Part shown: positions 17,283-24,822 of the stretch, piece by piece
Position numbering within the stretch: the stretch's first letter is position 1
Layout of the letters: each line of letters opens with the position of its first letter
Assembly (NCBI GenBank): GCA_013813775.1
Contig: JACCRE010000002.1
Span: 1 to 61,012, forward strand
Direction: 5' to 3'
Origin: Planctomycetaceae bacterium
Lineage (GTDB): Bacteria; Planctomycetota; Planctomycetia; Planctomycetales; Planctomycetaceae
DNA: 61,012 bases
Position numbers and translations under genes: made by a program
The notes under the pieces: model-generated
Database searches by the model: none
What the model was told of the DNA's origin: nothing
What the model saw: the letters and a program-made list of their open reading frames with translations, nothing else

Positions 17283-18626
17283 ATGCCTCACCCCCTCGAC
17301 GCCATTCCCGAAATCGCGCGGCTCGGCGTCGGGCAGGGTTTGATCCGGTTGCCGTATGGGCAGGACGTGCCATTCACGCCTCGCGTGCGGGCGCTGGTCG
17401 ACACGGCGGCGTTTCAGCGGTTGCGGCAGGTCTCGCAACTTGGGTTGGCGACGGCCGTGTACCCCGGAGCGACGCACAGCCGCTTCGAGCATGCGCTGGG
17501 CGTGTTTCACAACGCGCTGCAATATCTCCATCAGCTTGGTCGAGATGCGAGATTCGTCGAGACGATCGACACGCACGGTGCGGAGGTGCTGCTCTGCGCG
17601 GCGCTGCTGCATGACGTCGGTCACTGGCCGTTCTGCCATCCCATCGAGGACATGGAACTGCCGGCTCTGCCGACGCACGAAGCCTTCGCTCGCGAGATTC
17701 TGACGGAAGACGCGGAGCTGTCGTCGGCGTTGCGGACGGAGTGGAGCGTCGAAGCGGCCGAGATCATCGACGTGCTCGACGGCGTGACTGACAGTCCCGC
17801 GCTGCGGCTGACACGCTCGATTTTGTCGGGGCCCATCGATATCGACAAGCTCGATTATCTCGACCGCGACAGCCTGCACGCCGGCGTGCCCTACGGTCGC
17901 AACTTCGACAAGAACCGACTCATTTCTTCGCTCGTCCTGAATGCGGCAGGCGACGGATTGGCGATCTCGGCGAAGGGCAAGACGGCGGCTGAACTGATGG
18001 TTTTCGCCCGCTATGTCATGTTCAGTGAAGTCTATTGGCACCACGCCGTTCGCAGCGCGACGGCGATGTTCGGGCGCGCGTTCTACGAGCTTCGCGATCG
18101 CTTGGACCTGTCGAAGTTCCTGCGAGGGACCGAATACGAGGCGACGAACGAACTGCGTTGGCACGCGACAGGCACCGAATGGCAGCCGCTCGTCGAGGGC
18201 GTGTTCGGACCGACGCGACGGCTGTACAAGCAGGCGGCGGAGTGGGGGCCGTTGAACGCTCCCAGCCTCTATGCCTCGATCGCGCGACGACCGTACGTCG
18301 ATCTGGTGCGACTTTCCGGCAAGGTAGCTTCGTCACTTGCCGAGCGGGGCATCGGCGACGTGACATCGGCGGACGTTCTGACCGATGCGCCTCCTCCGGG
18401 CCGCGAAGTCGAGTTTCGCGTCGATATCTTTTATCCCAAAGAGCGGTGCTATCGCTCTCTCGACGCCGTCTCGCCTGTCACCGAGGCCCTCGCCAGGCGG
18501 CAATTCGACGACGCCGTCAAACGGGTGCGCATCTTTGTGCATCCAAGATTACGCACCGCCATCGATGCGCTGCCCGACCTGGAAGGGCTGGTGATGCGGG
18601 CGGTGACGGAATTGTTTGAGGCGTAG
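17283..18626 (+). CDS. HD-domain phosphohydrolase (dNTPase/YpgQ-like)
   Basis: 447 aa. The HD metal ligands are visible: ATHSRFEHALGVFHNA (first His), LLCAALLHDVGHWPFCHPIED (H-D), and DIDKLDYLDRDSLHAGVPYG (last Asp). The start LIRLPYGQDVPFTPRVRALVDTAAFQRLRQVSQLG matches the SAMHD1/dGTPase-like subfamily that begins with a phosphate-binding Arg block. It probably hydrolyses dNTPs or another phosphorylated nucleotide in the cytoplasm. Together with the deoxyribosyltransferase at 15702 it gives this stretch a deoxynucleotide-salvage flavour. A PH-domain gene follows after about 150 bases. Confidence 0.9.
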   Translation: MPHPLDAIPEIARLGVGQGLIRLPYGQDVPFTPRVRALVDTAAFQRLRQVSQLGLATAVYPGATHSRFEHALGVFHNALQYLHQLGRDARFVETIDTHGAEVLLCAALLHDVGHWPFCHPIEDMELPALPTHEAFAREILTEDAELSSALRTEWSVEAAEIIDVLDGVTDSPALRLTRSILSGPIDIDKLDYLDRDSLHAGVPYGRNFDKNRLISSLVLNAAGDGLAISAKGKTAAELMVFARYVMFSEVYWHHAVRSATAMFGRAFYELRDRLDLSKFLRGTEYEATNELRWHATGTEWQPLVEGVFGPTRRLYKQAAEWGPLNAPSLYASIARRPYVDLVRLSGKVASSLAERGIGDVTSADVLTDAPPPGREVEFRVDIFYPKERCYRSLDAVSPVTEALARRQFDDAVKRVRIFVHPRLRTAIDALPDLEGLVMRAVTELFEA

Positions 18627-18774
18627 CTGCCCGGCCCGCATAGCGGATTGGTCAGATCATTGACGCCGCATTCCATTTGATGGACAACGGTGCGTGCAGA
18701 CCGTCGCTCACGCCGTATCTCGTCCGATCGAGCGCATTCCGTGCTTTTCACCGAAACCATGCCTTAGCTGTCCG

Positions 18775-19287
18775 ATGGCGGAGCAACTTCAACCTCATGA
18801 ACGACCTGTGATGACGGTCTTTCCGTCAGTCGCGTCGCTGGCGCTCGGGCGGGGCTTGGGGGCGCTCTACGAGTCGGTACCAATTCGAATTGGCCGCTTA
18901 AAGCTCTCGCACCTCTTGTTTCCGCTGCCGACGTCGCCGCTCGCGTTTGTCCTTTACTTCGGGTTGAAGGCGATCGGAGCGAGATATGTGCTCACGACGC
19001 AACGTCTGCGGGTGACACAGCGAATCAACGGACGTGTCGTCGCCGAAGTGCCTCTCGATGAGATCGGGCGGATTGACATCGCGACGTCGTTCGGCCAAAG
19101 GTTCTATCACGCCGGCACGTTGTTCGTTCGCGATCATGTCGGAACGGAACGCCTGCGTCTGGTCGGCGTGGTCAGACCCGACATGTTTCGGCAAACGATT
19201 CTCGAGGCTCGCGATGCGCTGATTCGAACCGATGCCGCCCTGCGCACGATCGAAGGGCGTCATGTTCGCGACGCCGGCGCGGCATAA
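18775..19287 (+). CDS. PH domain-like membrane-associated protein
   Basis: 170 aa from the ATG at 18775 (MAEQLQPHERPVMTVFPS); the upstream frame has no support. A hydrophobic segment (about residues 44-62, LLFPLPTSPLAFVLYFGL) is followed by RYVLTTQRLRVTQRINGRVVAEVPLDEIGRIDI, which is a bacterial PH (bPH2/DUF304-type) domain: the strand Y-x-L-T-x-x-R followed by the I-D/G-x-I-x-x-I turn. Such domains sit at the membrane face; their ligands are mostly unknown. The stop is 4 bases before the MfnF-like gene, so the two are surely co-transcribed. Confidence 0.75.
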   Translation: MAEQLQPHERPVMTVFPSVASLALGRGLGALYESVPIRIGRLKLSHLLFPLPTSPLAFVLYFGLKAIGARYVLTTQRLRVTQRINGRVVAEVPLDEIGRIDIATSFGQRFYHAGTLFVRDHVGTERLRLVGVVRPDMFRQTILEARDALIRTDAALRTIEGRHVRDAGAA

Positions 19288-19291
19288 CGCC

Positions 19292-20305
19292 ATGCTCGTC
19301 GTCGGACTCGATATCGGAGGCGCGAACCTCAAGGCGGCCACAAGCGACGGCGCAGCCGTCGATCGGCCTTTCGCCCTTTGGAAGCATCCGGAACGACTAA
19401 GTTCCGAGCTTCGCTCGCTGATCGAGAGCCTGCCGAAAGCCGATGCGATTGCCGTCACGATGACGGGCGAGCTTGCCGATTGCTTCGTCTCGAAAGCCGA
19501 AGGCGTACGGTCGATCGTGGCCGCGGTTCAAGCGGCGGCCGACGTGCCGGTTCGCTTCTGGCAAACCGGCGGTGAGTTTCTTGTAGCATCGGACGCCGTG
19601 GAACTGCCTCGACTCGTCGCCGCGGCGAACTGGCATGCGCTGGCGACGTTCTGCGGCCGCGTGGCGCCGCACGGGCCGGGCCTGCTCATCGACATCGGCT
19701 CGACGACGACGGATTTGATTCCATTGCTTGACGGTCAGGTTCACTCAGACGGCATGACGGATCTCGAACGGCTGCGGTCGGGGGAACTCGTCTACTCGGG
19801 CGCGACTCGTACCCCCCTTTGCGCATTCGGTTCGACGGTCCGTGTCGCGGGAAACGACATGCCTCTCGCTGCGGAGCTCTTTGCCACGTCTCGCGATGTT
19901 CATCTCTTGCTCGGCAATCTTCCCGAAGATCCGACGGATTCGGACACGGCTGATGGCCGACCGGCGACGTGCAATTTCGCAATGGCGCGACTCTCTCGCA
20001 TGGCCTGCTCCGATCCCGACGAAATCGGAAATGAGTTCCTCCATCAGTTCGCCGAAGCATTGGCGGAACGGCAGCGGCGAATCATTAACGACGCTCTTGA
20101 GCAAGTGCTGTGTCGACTCGACCATCCTCCGCATGTCCTGCTGTCGGGCAGCGGTTCGTTCATCGCCGAGCGAATTCTTGGTGACATGCCCAACTCGTCT
20201 TTCTCGGACGTGACTTTACTGGCGAACCTGTTCGCGAAACACGTCGCCCGGTCGGCCTGCGCCTTTGCCGTCGCGAAACTGGCTGCGGAACGTCTGACGC
20301 TTTGA
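19292..20305 (+). CDS. H4MPT-linked C1 pathway protein, MfnF-like (hydantoinase/oxoprolinase fold)
   Basis: 337 aa from the ATG at 19292. The N-terminal VVGLDIGGANLKAATSDGA is an actin-fold phosphate-1 motif. Later PGLLIDIGSTTTDLIPLLDG is the second phosphate loop, and VLLSGSGSFIAERIL comes near the C-terminus. This pattern is TIGR03123, the H4MPT-linked C1-transfer protein, whose methanogen member MfnF joins the furan to the gamma-glutamyltyramine in methanofuran synthesis. In planctomycetes and methylotrophs it accompanies the tetrahydromethanopterin formaldehyde pathway. The neighbouring MfnD-like ATP-grasp gene supports this. The exact product in bacteria may differ in its glutamate tail. 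Confidence 0.88.
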   Translation: MLVVGLDIGGANLKAATSDGAAVDRPFALWKHPERLSSELRSLIESLPKADAIAVTMTGELADCFVSKAEGVRSIVAAVQAAADVPVRFWQTGGEFLVASDAVELPRLVAAANWHALATFCGRVAPHGPGLLIDIGSTTTDLIPLLDGQVHSDGMTDLERLRSGELVYSGATRTPLCAFGSTVRVAGNDMPLAAELFATSRDVHLLLGNLPEDPTDSDTADGRPATCNFAMARLSRMACSDPDEIGNEFLHQFAEALAERQRRIINDALEQVLCRLDHPPHVLLSGSGSFIAERILGDMPNSSFSDVTLLANLFAKHVARSACAFAVAKLAAERLTL

Positions 20306-20448
20306 ACGCGGATTGCAGCAAGGCAATAGACCGGCCGCACATCGCGTTCAGTCGCTCACGAAGGAACGCCGATGAATTTGATCAGAGCAATTCAGCCGGT
20401 GCGGGAAGAATTGACCGGTTTTCTCTTTGTTCAACACGAGGAAACGGC

Positions 20449-20691
20449 ATGTCTCAGGCGGGCCGCGCAAATGAACCACTGCGATTCGTAATTACCCCCG
20501 ATGGCGAACTGTTCGGGCGCGAGAGCGAAGAGGGCCGGGAACTTGTCCGGCGAATCCACGCCTGCTTCTTCGCATGCGAAGGCATCACCACCGACGAATT
20601 GGAACGCGGAATCGTCGCCGATATGCGTCGCGTCATTGAAGAGGTTCAACCGTTTCTTCACGACCGGGTCAAAACGTCGGACGCGGCGTGA
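20449..20691 (+). CDS. Small hypothetical protein
   Basis: 80 aa from the ATG at 20449 (MSQAGRANEPLRFVITPDGE); the longer upstream frame has no conserved features. The sequence GRESEEGRELVRRIHACFFACEGITTDELERGIV is amphipathic and acidic, with a Cys pair separated by two aromatic residues. The family is not recognised. It lies 143 bases after the MfnF-like gene and could be in the same transcript. No membrane segment. Confidence 0.6.
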   Translation: MSQAGRANEPLRFVITPDGELFGRESEEGRELVRRIHACFFACEGITTDELERGIVADMRRVIEEVQPFLHDRVKTSDAA

Positions 20692-20804
20692 GTTGCAATG
20701 TCGAATCCGTTCACCGGGGAAACACCTCTCAGCGGAGACGGTGTCTGCGTTACAATTAGGTGAGGGTCATCATCCGTCCGGGTTCGGCGAAGCGAGGTAA
20801 GAGG

Positions 20805-21326
20805 ATGCGACGCGCAAAATGGGGGATCGGAGCCGTCGTCGTCGTCGGGCTCGCGTGGGTGCTCTCAAATTTGTTCAACATGAACATTGGCGGCATCGGA
20901 ACCGAAGACGGGGGAAGAGTGGGATTGCCCACCCAAACCTCGATCTCGCCGTCAGCGAATGAAGAGATCGATACCGCCACGCCTCCGGCTCAGTCTGAAC
21001 CGATCACTGAGGGCGAAACGGTCGCGCTGGAAGGCCCCGACAAGGCGATCGGTGTCGGCGGCGTGGTCGAGGTGCTCGTCGAGGATCGTAGCTTTTCCAT
21101 TCGCCGCGGCAGCGGCGAGGATGCGGTCTGGATCGCAGCCGAACCCGATGTCATCGCCTCATATGCTCGCCAGGCGGAGGGAGACGAGACCGGGGTGCGC
21201 GTGCGCGTGTTCCGACGTCCCTCGGCACTCGCTTCCGCCGAGGAAGAACTCGCCGAGAAGTTGCGTTCCGCCGGTCTGACGAACGCGGAGATCGATGTTC
21301 GCCAGCAATTGCTCAACGAGAATTGA
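20805..21326 (+). CDS. Membrane-anchored hypothetical protein
   Basis: 173 aa from the ATG at 20805, which has a good ribosome site (GAGGT eight bases upstream). A GTG at 20760 could add 15 residues. One N-terminal helix (IGAVVVVGLAWVLSNLF) is followed by a Ser/Thr/Pro/Glu linker of about 55 residues and a C-terminal part of about 90 residues (VGGVVEVLVEDRSFSIRRGSG ... VRVRVFRRPSALASAEEELAEKL) that looks like a small beta domain and a helix. It is probably extracytoplasmic. No family is recognised. Confidence 0.6.
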   Translation: MRRAKWGIGAVVVVGLAWVLSNLFNMNIGGIGTEDGGRVGLPTQTSISPSANEEIDTATPPAQSEPITEGETVALEGPDKAIGVGGVVEVLVEDRSFSIRRGSGEDAVWIAAEPDVIASYARQAEGDETGVRVRVFRRPSALASAEEELAEKLRSAGLTNAEIDVRQQLLNEN

Positions 21327-21532
21327 TCTGGCAGTGGCCGATGCGGTCTTCGCGCTGACCAAATCGTTTTGTTGCGATCGAGTCTCGCGCAGGCGGTGGA
21401 CAGCAGCGCTGCCGCGATCTAGACTGCGGCCTTGAGTGAAGCCGGACGGAGCGCTTCACTCATCTGCCGGGGGAGACTGGGCCACTCTCAGCCGGTGCGT
21501 GGCGTGACTGTCTCCAGGCGCCGAGGGGATTG

Positions 21533-23122
21533 ATGACATCCATCGTCGGTCACACGGCCGTTTCGACCGACACCGCGGCTCGAACACCGACACCTGCCGG
21601 GCAGGTCGTCGGCATCGACTTTGGCGCGAGTTACTCGGCCGTCGCACGGTTAGAGCCGGACGGTGTTCCACGGCTGTTGCCGGACGCCGAGGGTCGCGAA
21701 CTGATCGACTCCGTGCTCTCGTTCGGAGAGAACGGAGCCGTGCGCGTCGGTCGGTGCATTGAGGCGACTTGCGAGGGCGGTCCCGTCGTCACCGCCGTAA
21801 AGCGGCACCTCGGCGAACGCAGGTATTCACTCAAGCACGACGGCCGACGTCTGTCACCGGAGTTTCTTTCGGCACTGATTCTGCGGAAGCTTGCCCAGGA
21901 TGCGGGCCGCTTCGGCGATCTCGCGGGCGTGATCCTGACGGTCCCCTCTTATTTCTTTGCGCCAGGCCGGCATGCAACGTTAGCCGCCGGACGGATCGCC
22001 GACTTGCCCGTCGTGGAATTGCTCGCCGAACCGATCGCTGCCGCGTTATCGCACCTTTGGCGGACAGGTTGTTCCCCCAAGAACGATCGGACGCTGCTCG
22101 TTTTCGATCTCGGCGGTGGCACGTTCGACGTCACGATCGTGCGAGTGTCTGGTGGTCGCCTGGAGGTCGCCGCGACGGAAGGCGACAATGCTCTCGGCGG
22201 GATCGATTGGACGACTCGTCTCGTCGATTTCGCCGGTGAGAAGTTTCGGCGTCGCCACCGCACCGATCCGCGTTCTGATACAAAATGCCTTCAACGCCTG
22301 ACGGCGGACTGCGAGCAAGCGAAGTGTGTTCTGGCAACGAAACCACGAACCGTGGTCGAGGTGAATCACGCCGGGGTGACGATGCCGTTGGGCATCAGCA
22401 GGGAAGAGTTCGATCAGATCACGGCCGATCTGCTCCGTCGCGCGCGGGATGCGACGGAGTTCCTGTTCGAGTCAAGCGGCATCGATCCCGACGACCTCGA
22501 CGAGGTCTTGCTCGTCGGAGGCGGCACAAAAGTGCCAGCAGTCGCGGCGATGATGACGGAACTTTGCGGACGACCGGTGGCCATTCCTCCCGATCCGCAG
22601 CGTGCGGTCGCGGAAGGCGCCGCGGTTTACGCGGCGGCCGTCGGCCTGCGAGACGGACTGATCGCTCCCAGCGACGATCTGCGTCGGCGTCTCGAAACGA
22701 TTTCATTACGCGATGTGAATGCGCATTCCCTTGGAATCGCACTCGATGATCCGCGGGGTAAGGCCCACAGCCGCAATCACATCTTGATTCCCCGCAATAC
22801 CGCGTTGCCCGCAATCGTCAAACGCCGTTTCGTGACCAGCCTCGCCAACCCGGAGGGCATCGCGTTGCGGCTGGTGGAAGGCGAAGCGCCCGAAGTCGCG
22901 GGATGCACCGTCATCGGCGACTGGCAGATCACCGGCCTCCCGTCCGATCTGCCCGCCGGTGCCCCCGTTCAAGTGACGTTCCGCTGTGACGGACAACGCC
23001 GGGTCACTCTGGAAGCAAAAGAACTGACGGGACCGACGGTGGCGCACGTCGAACGAGTCTCACTCGACGGACCGGCGATGGAGAATGATCGCCACCTGCT
23101 CGCCCAGTTTCGGCTTGTGTAG
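21533..23122 (+). CDS. Hsp70 family protein (DnaK relative)
   Basis: 529 aa from the ATG at 21533, with GAGGGGA a few bases upstream. The actin-fold ATPase is complete: VGIDFGASYSAVA (phosphate 1), ILTVPSYFFAPGRHATLAAG, VFDLGGGTFDVTIVRVSGG (phosphate 2) and DEVLLVGGGTKVPAVAAMM (adenosine motif). The C-terminal substrate domain is present but short (about 150 residues, starting NAHSLGIALDDPRGK), and the protein lacks the helical lid, about 110 residues less than DnaK. This is a variant Hsp70 rather than the housekeeping chaperone. No J-protein or GrpE is nearby. It faces the ExbD-like gene, with a 135-base gap between stops. Confidence 0.92.
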   Translation: MTSIVGHTAVSTDTAARTPTPAGQVVGIDFGASYSAVARLEPDGVPRLLPDAEGRELIDSVLSFGENGAVRVGRCIEATCEGGPVVTAVKRHLGERRYSLKHDGRRLSPEFLSALILRKLAQDAGRFGDLAGVILTVPSYFFAPGRHATLAAGRIADLPVVELLAEPIAAALSHLWRTGCSPKNDRTLLVFDLGGGTFDVTIVRVSGGRLEVAATEGDNALGGIDWTTRLVDFAGEKFRRRHRTDPRSDTKCLQRLTADCEQAKCVLATKPRTVVEVNHAGVTMPLGISREEFDQITADLLRRARDATEFLFESSGIDPDDLDEVLLVGGGTKVPAVAAMMTELCGRPVAIPPDPQRAVAEGAAVYAAAVGLRDGLIAPSDDLRRRLETISLRDVNAHSLGIALDDPRGKAHSRNHILIPRNTALPAIVKRRFVTSLANPEGIALRLVEGEAPEVAGCTVIGDWQITGLPSDLPAGAPVQVTFRCDGQRRVTLEAKELTGPTVAHVERVSLDGPAMENDRHLLAQFRLV

Positions 23123-23257
23123 CTGACGGACGAGCATTGAGGGACGACGCCGAACACCAAGTCGTTTGACTTTGTCACGTATGCCCGCAATGCGTTCACA
23201 TTTGCGGCAGCACGACCGGCGACCTCGCCCGTGCTTCTATCAATCAGGGCAGCTTTG

Positions 23258-24079
23258 TCACCGCGTCGAGTCGTCGGGGATATACCCGAGAACGGCGTAC
23301 TCGAACTGGGTCCGCCCCAGTCGATCCTCACGCATGAGACGAACGGCTTCGGGCAGGCCGTCGATTACGGCTTGACGGACGTCGGCGCGGGCATCGCCGT
23401 AGGAGACCAGCAATACCACAAGTCCTTTCGGCTGCGGCAGCGTCTTGTAGCGATCGAAAAGCCGCGAGGCGAACTCGGCCGGCGTCGACGCGCGAAAGGA
23501 CTGTGAACTCTCGCCGGGGGTGAACACGATTCCGCCGCCCCGTTCGATGCGCAGTCTCCAAACGTCGGCTCGCTTTCGCAACTCATCGTACGATAGTAAA
23601 TGTTCGACGACCTCGGGACCACGAAGCACAGCCAGTTCTTCAAAGCGTTGTCGAAGCCGTTCGACCTCCTTTTGGCTGCGGGGGGGCGTGCCGATCGGCA
23701 GAGGCTTGAGCGCCTCGTCGATCAGCTCCTGCGGAATGTGGAACAGCTCGGCGACAAGGTTCGCCGCTTGCCGTTGTTGGGCAGCGACATCTTCGAGCCG
23801 CCGGCGTAGTTCTTCAACCTCAGCCGAATTCGCCGCATCACTGTCGGCCACGTTTTGCCGTTCGACGCGAAGCGACTCTCGCTCTTGTTCCAAATCGGCT
23901 TCAAGCTGCGCGTAACGGCGCCCGAGTTCGTTTTGACGTTCGACGACCTGACGTTCCGCGGCAATCGTCTGCCGTTCGGCCTGTTGCGTGACTTCCAAAT
24001 ACTGCGCGAAGATCACGATCAAGAGCAGATCGAGCAAGGGCGTCAACTGAAAGTGAAAACGCCTGCTCGCGGCTTTCAT
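23258..24079 (-). CDS. ExbD/TolR-like protein with long coiled coil
   Basis: 273 aa. The N-terminal FHFQLTPLLDLLLIVIFAQYLEV is the ExbD/TolR membrane helix with the proton-carrying Asp in L-T-P-L-x-D. It is followed by a coiled coil of about 80 residues (RQTIAAERQVVERQ through DVAAQQRQAANLVAEL), then LFHIPQELIDEALKPLP and a C-terminal domain of about 130 residues with GLVVLLVSYGDARADVRQAV. Canonical ExbD is about 140 aa, so this is a longer planctomycete-type motor subunit. It overlaps the ExbB-like gene by 4 bases (ATGA), so the two are translationally coupled. The cargo is unknown. Confidence 0.85.
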   Translation of the reverse strand: MKAASRRFHFQLTPLLDLLLIVIFAQYLEVTQQAERQTIAAERQVVERQNELGRRYAQLEADLEQERESLRVERQNVADSDAANSAEVEELRRRLEDVAAQQRQAANLVAELFHIPQELIDEALKPLPIGTPPRSQKEVERLRQRFEELAVLRGPEVVEHLLSYDELRKRADVWRLRIERGGGIVFTPGESSQSFRASTPAEFASRLFDRYKTLPQPKGLVVLLVSYGDARADVRQAVIDGLPEAVRLMREDRLGRTQFEYAVLGYIPDDSTR

Positions 24080-24759
24080 CGCGCGTCTCCGGGCGCTGCG
24101 ACTCCGGAAGGCGCCAGGGCCAGCTCCCGTTTCGCACGGGCGACCGTCTCGCGAACATGTGCGCGATTCTCGGCGAGGCGGGCGAACTTTGGCTCGAGCA
24201 GGCTGTTGAGAAACATCAGCAGGATCGCGGCGATCAGGCCCGCGAACGTCGACCAGATCGCGTCGCCGAAGCGAGACACGATCTGCCCCACGCTCGCCGT
24301 GCCTTCCGACGAGGCGAGCGCGGCGCCGATCGCGAGAATGGTTCCCAGCACTCCGGCCAACGGGTACGCCTCGACCATCGTGCGGGCGACGTTATAGGCC
24401 GTCTCGAAGGGCAAAGCGTTCAGGTAGCCTCGTCGCTCGTCAAGGATGTTGACGCGATCCCGCAACAGCCGCCTTTCGTCGGATGCGTGCGGCGATGCAA
24501 GCACTTCGTTCACGTCCGCGAGGAATGCTTCGATCTGATCGCCGAGGCTGCCGGTGGCGTCGAGAACGCTGCGATGCTTGAGACCGCGGGTGAAGCGATC
24601 GAGCGATGCCGTGATTACGCGACTGTCGCGACGAAACCAGACCCACAGCAGCAGAAAAGACGCGAGATGGACCGCCGCCGCCGCTGCGATGACGGTCGTG
24701 GAGAGGCCGGAAAGTCGATCGAGAAGGTCCGTCATGTAGCCACTCAGGATGCGGGACAT
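24076..24759 (-). CDS. MotA/TolQ/ExbB proton channel family protein
   Basis: 227 aa. Helix 1 (TVIAAAAAVHLASFLLLWVWF) precedes a cytoplasmic region containing DERRGYLNALPFETAYNVARTMVE, then YPLAGVLGTILAIGAALASSEG and FGDAIWSTFAGLIAAILLMFLNSLLE, the conserved paired helices of ExbB/TolQ (G-x-x-G-T-x-x-G and the S/T-T-x-x-G-L-x-x-A motif). It should form the stator ring around the ExbD-like dimer encoded downstream and pump energy from the proton gradient to an envelope process. No TonB-like gene is in view. Confidence 0.88.
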   Translation of the reverse strand: MSRILSGYMTDLLDRLSGLSTTVIAAAAAVHLASFLLLWVWFRRDSRVITASLDRFTRGLKHRSVLDATGSLGDQIEAFLADVNEVLASPHASDERRLLRDRVNILDERRGYLNALPFETAYNVARTMVEAYPLAGVLGTILAIGAALASSEGTASVGQIVSRFGDAIWSTFAGLIAAILLMFLNSLLEPKFARLAENRAHVRETVARAKRELALAPSGVAAPGDAR

Positions 24760-24822
24760 CCCAAGGTATGGCGGATCGTGCTTGCGCGTCCAGAGAACCC
24801 GTGCCGCGACCGATTTCCAGCG

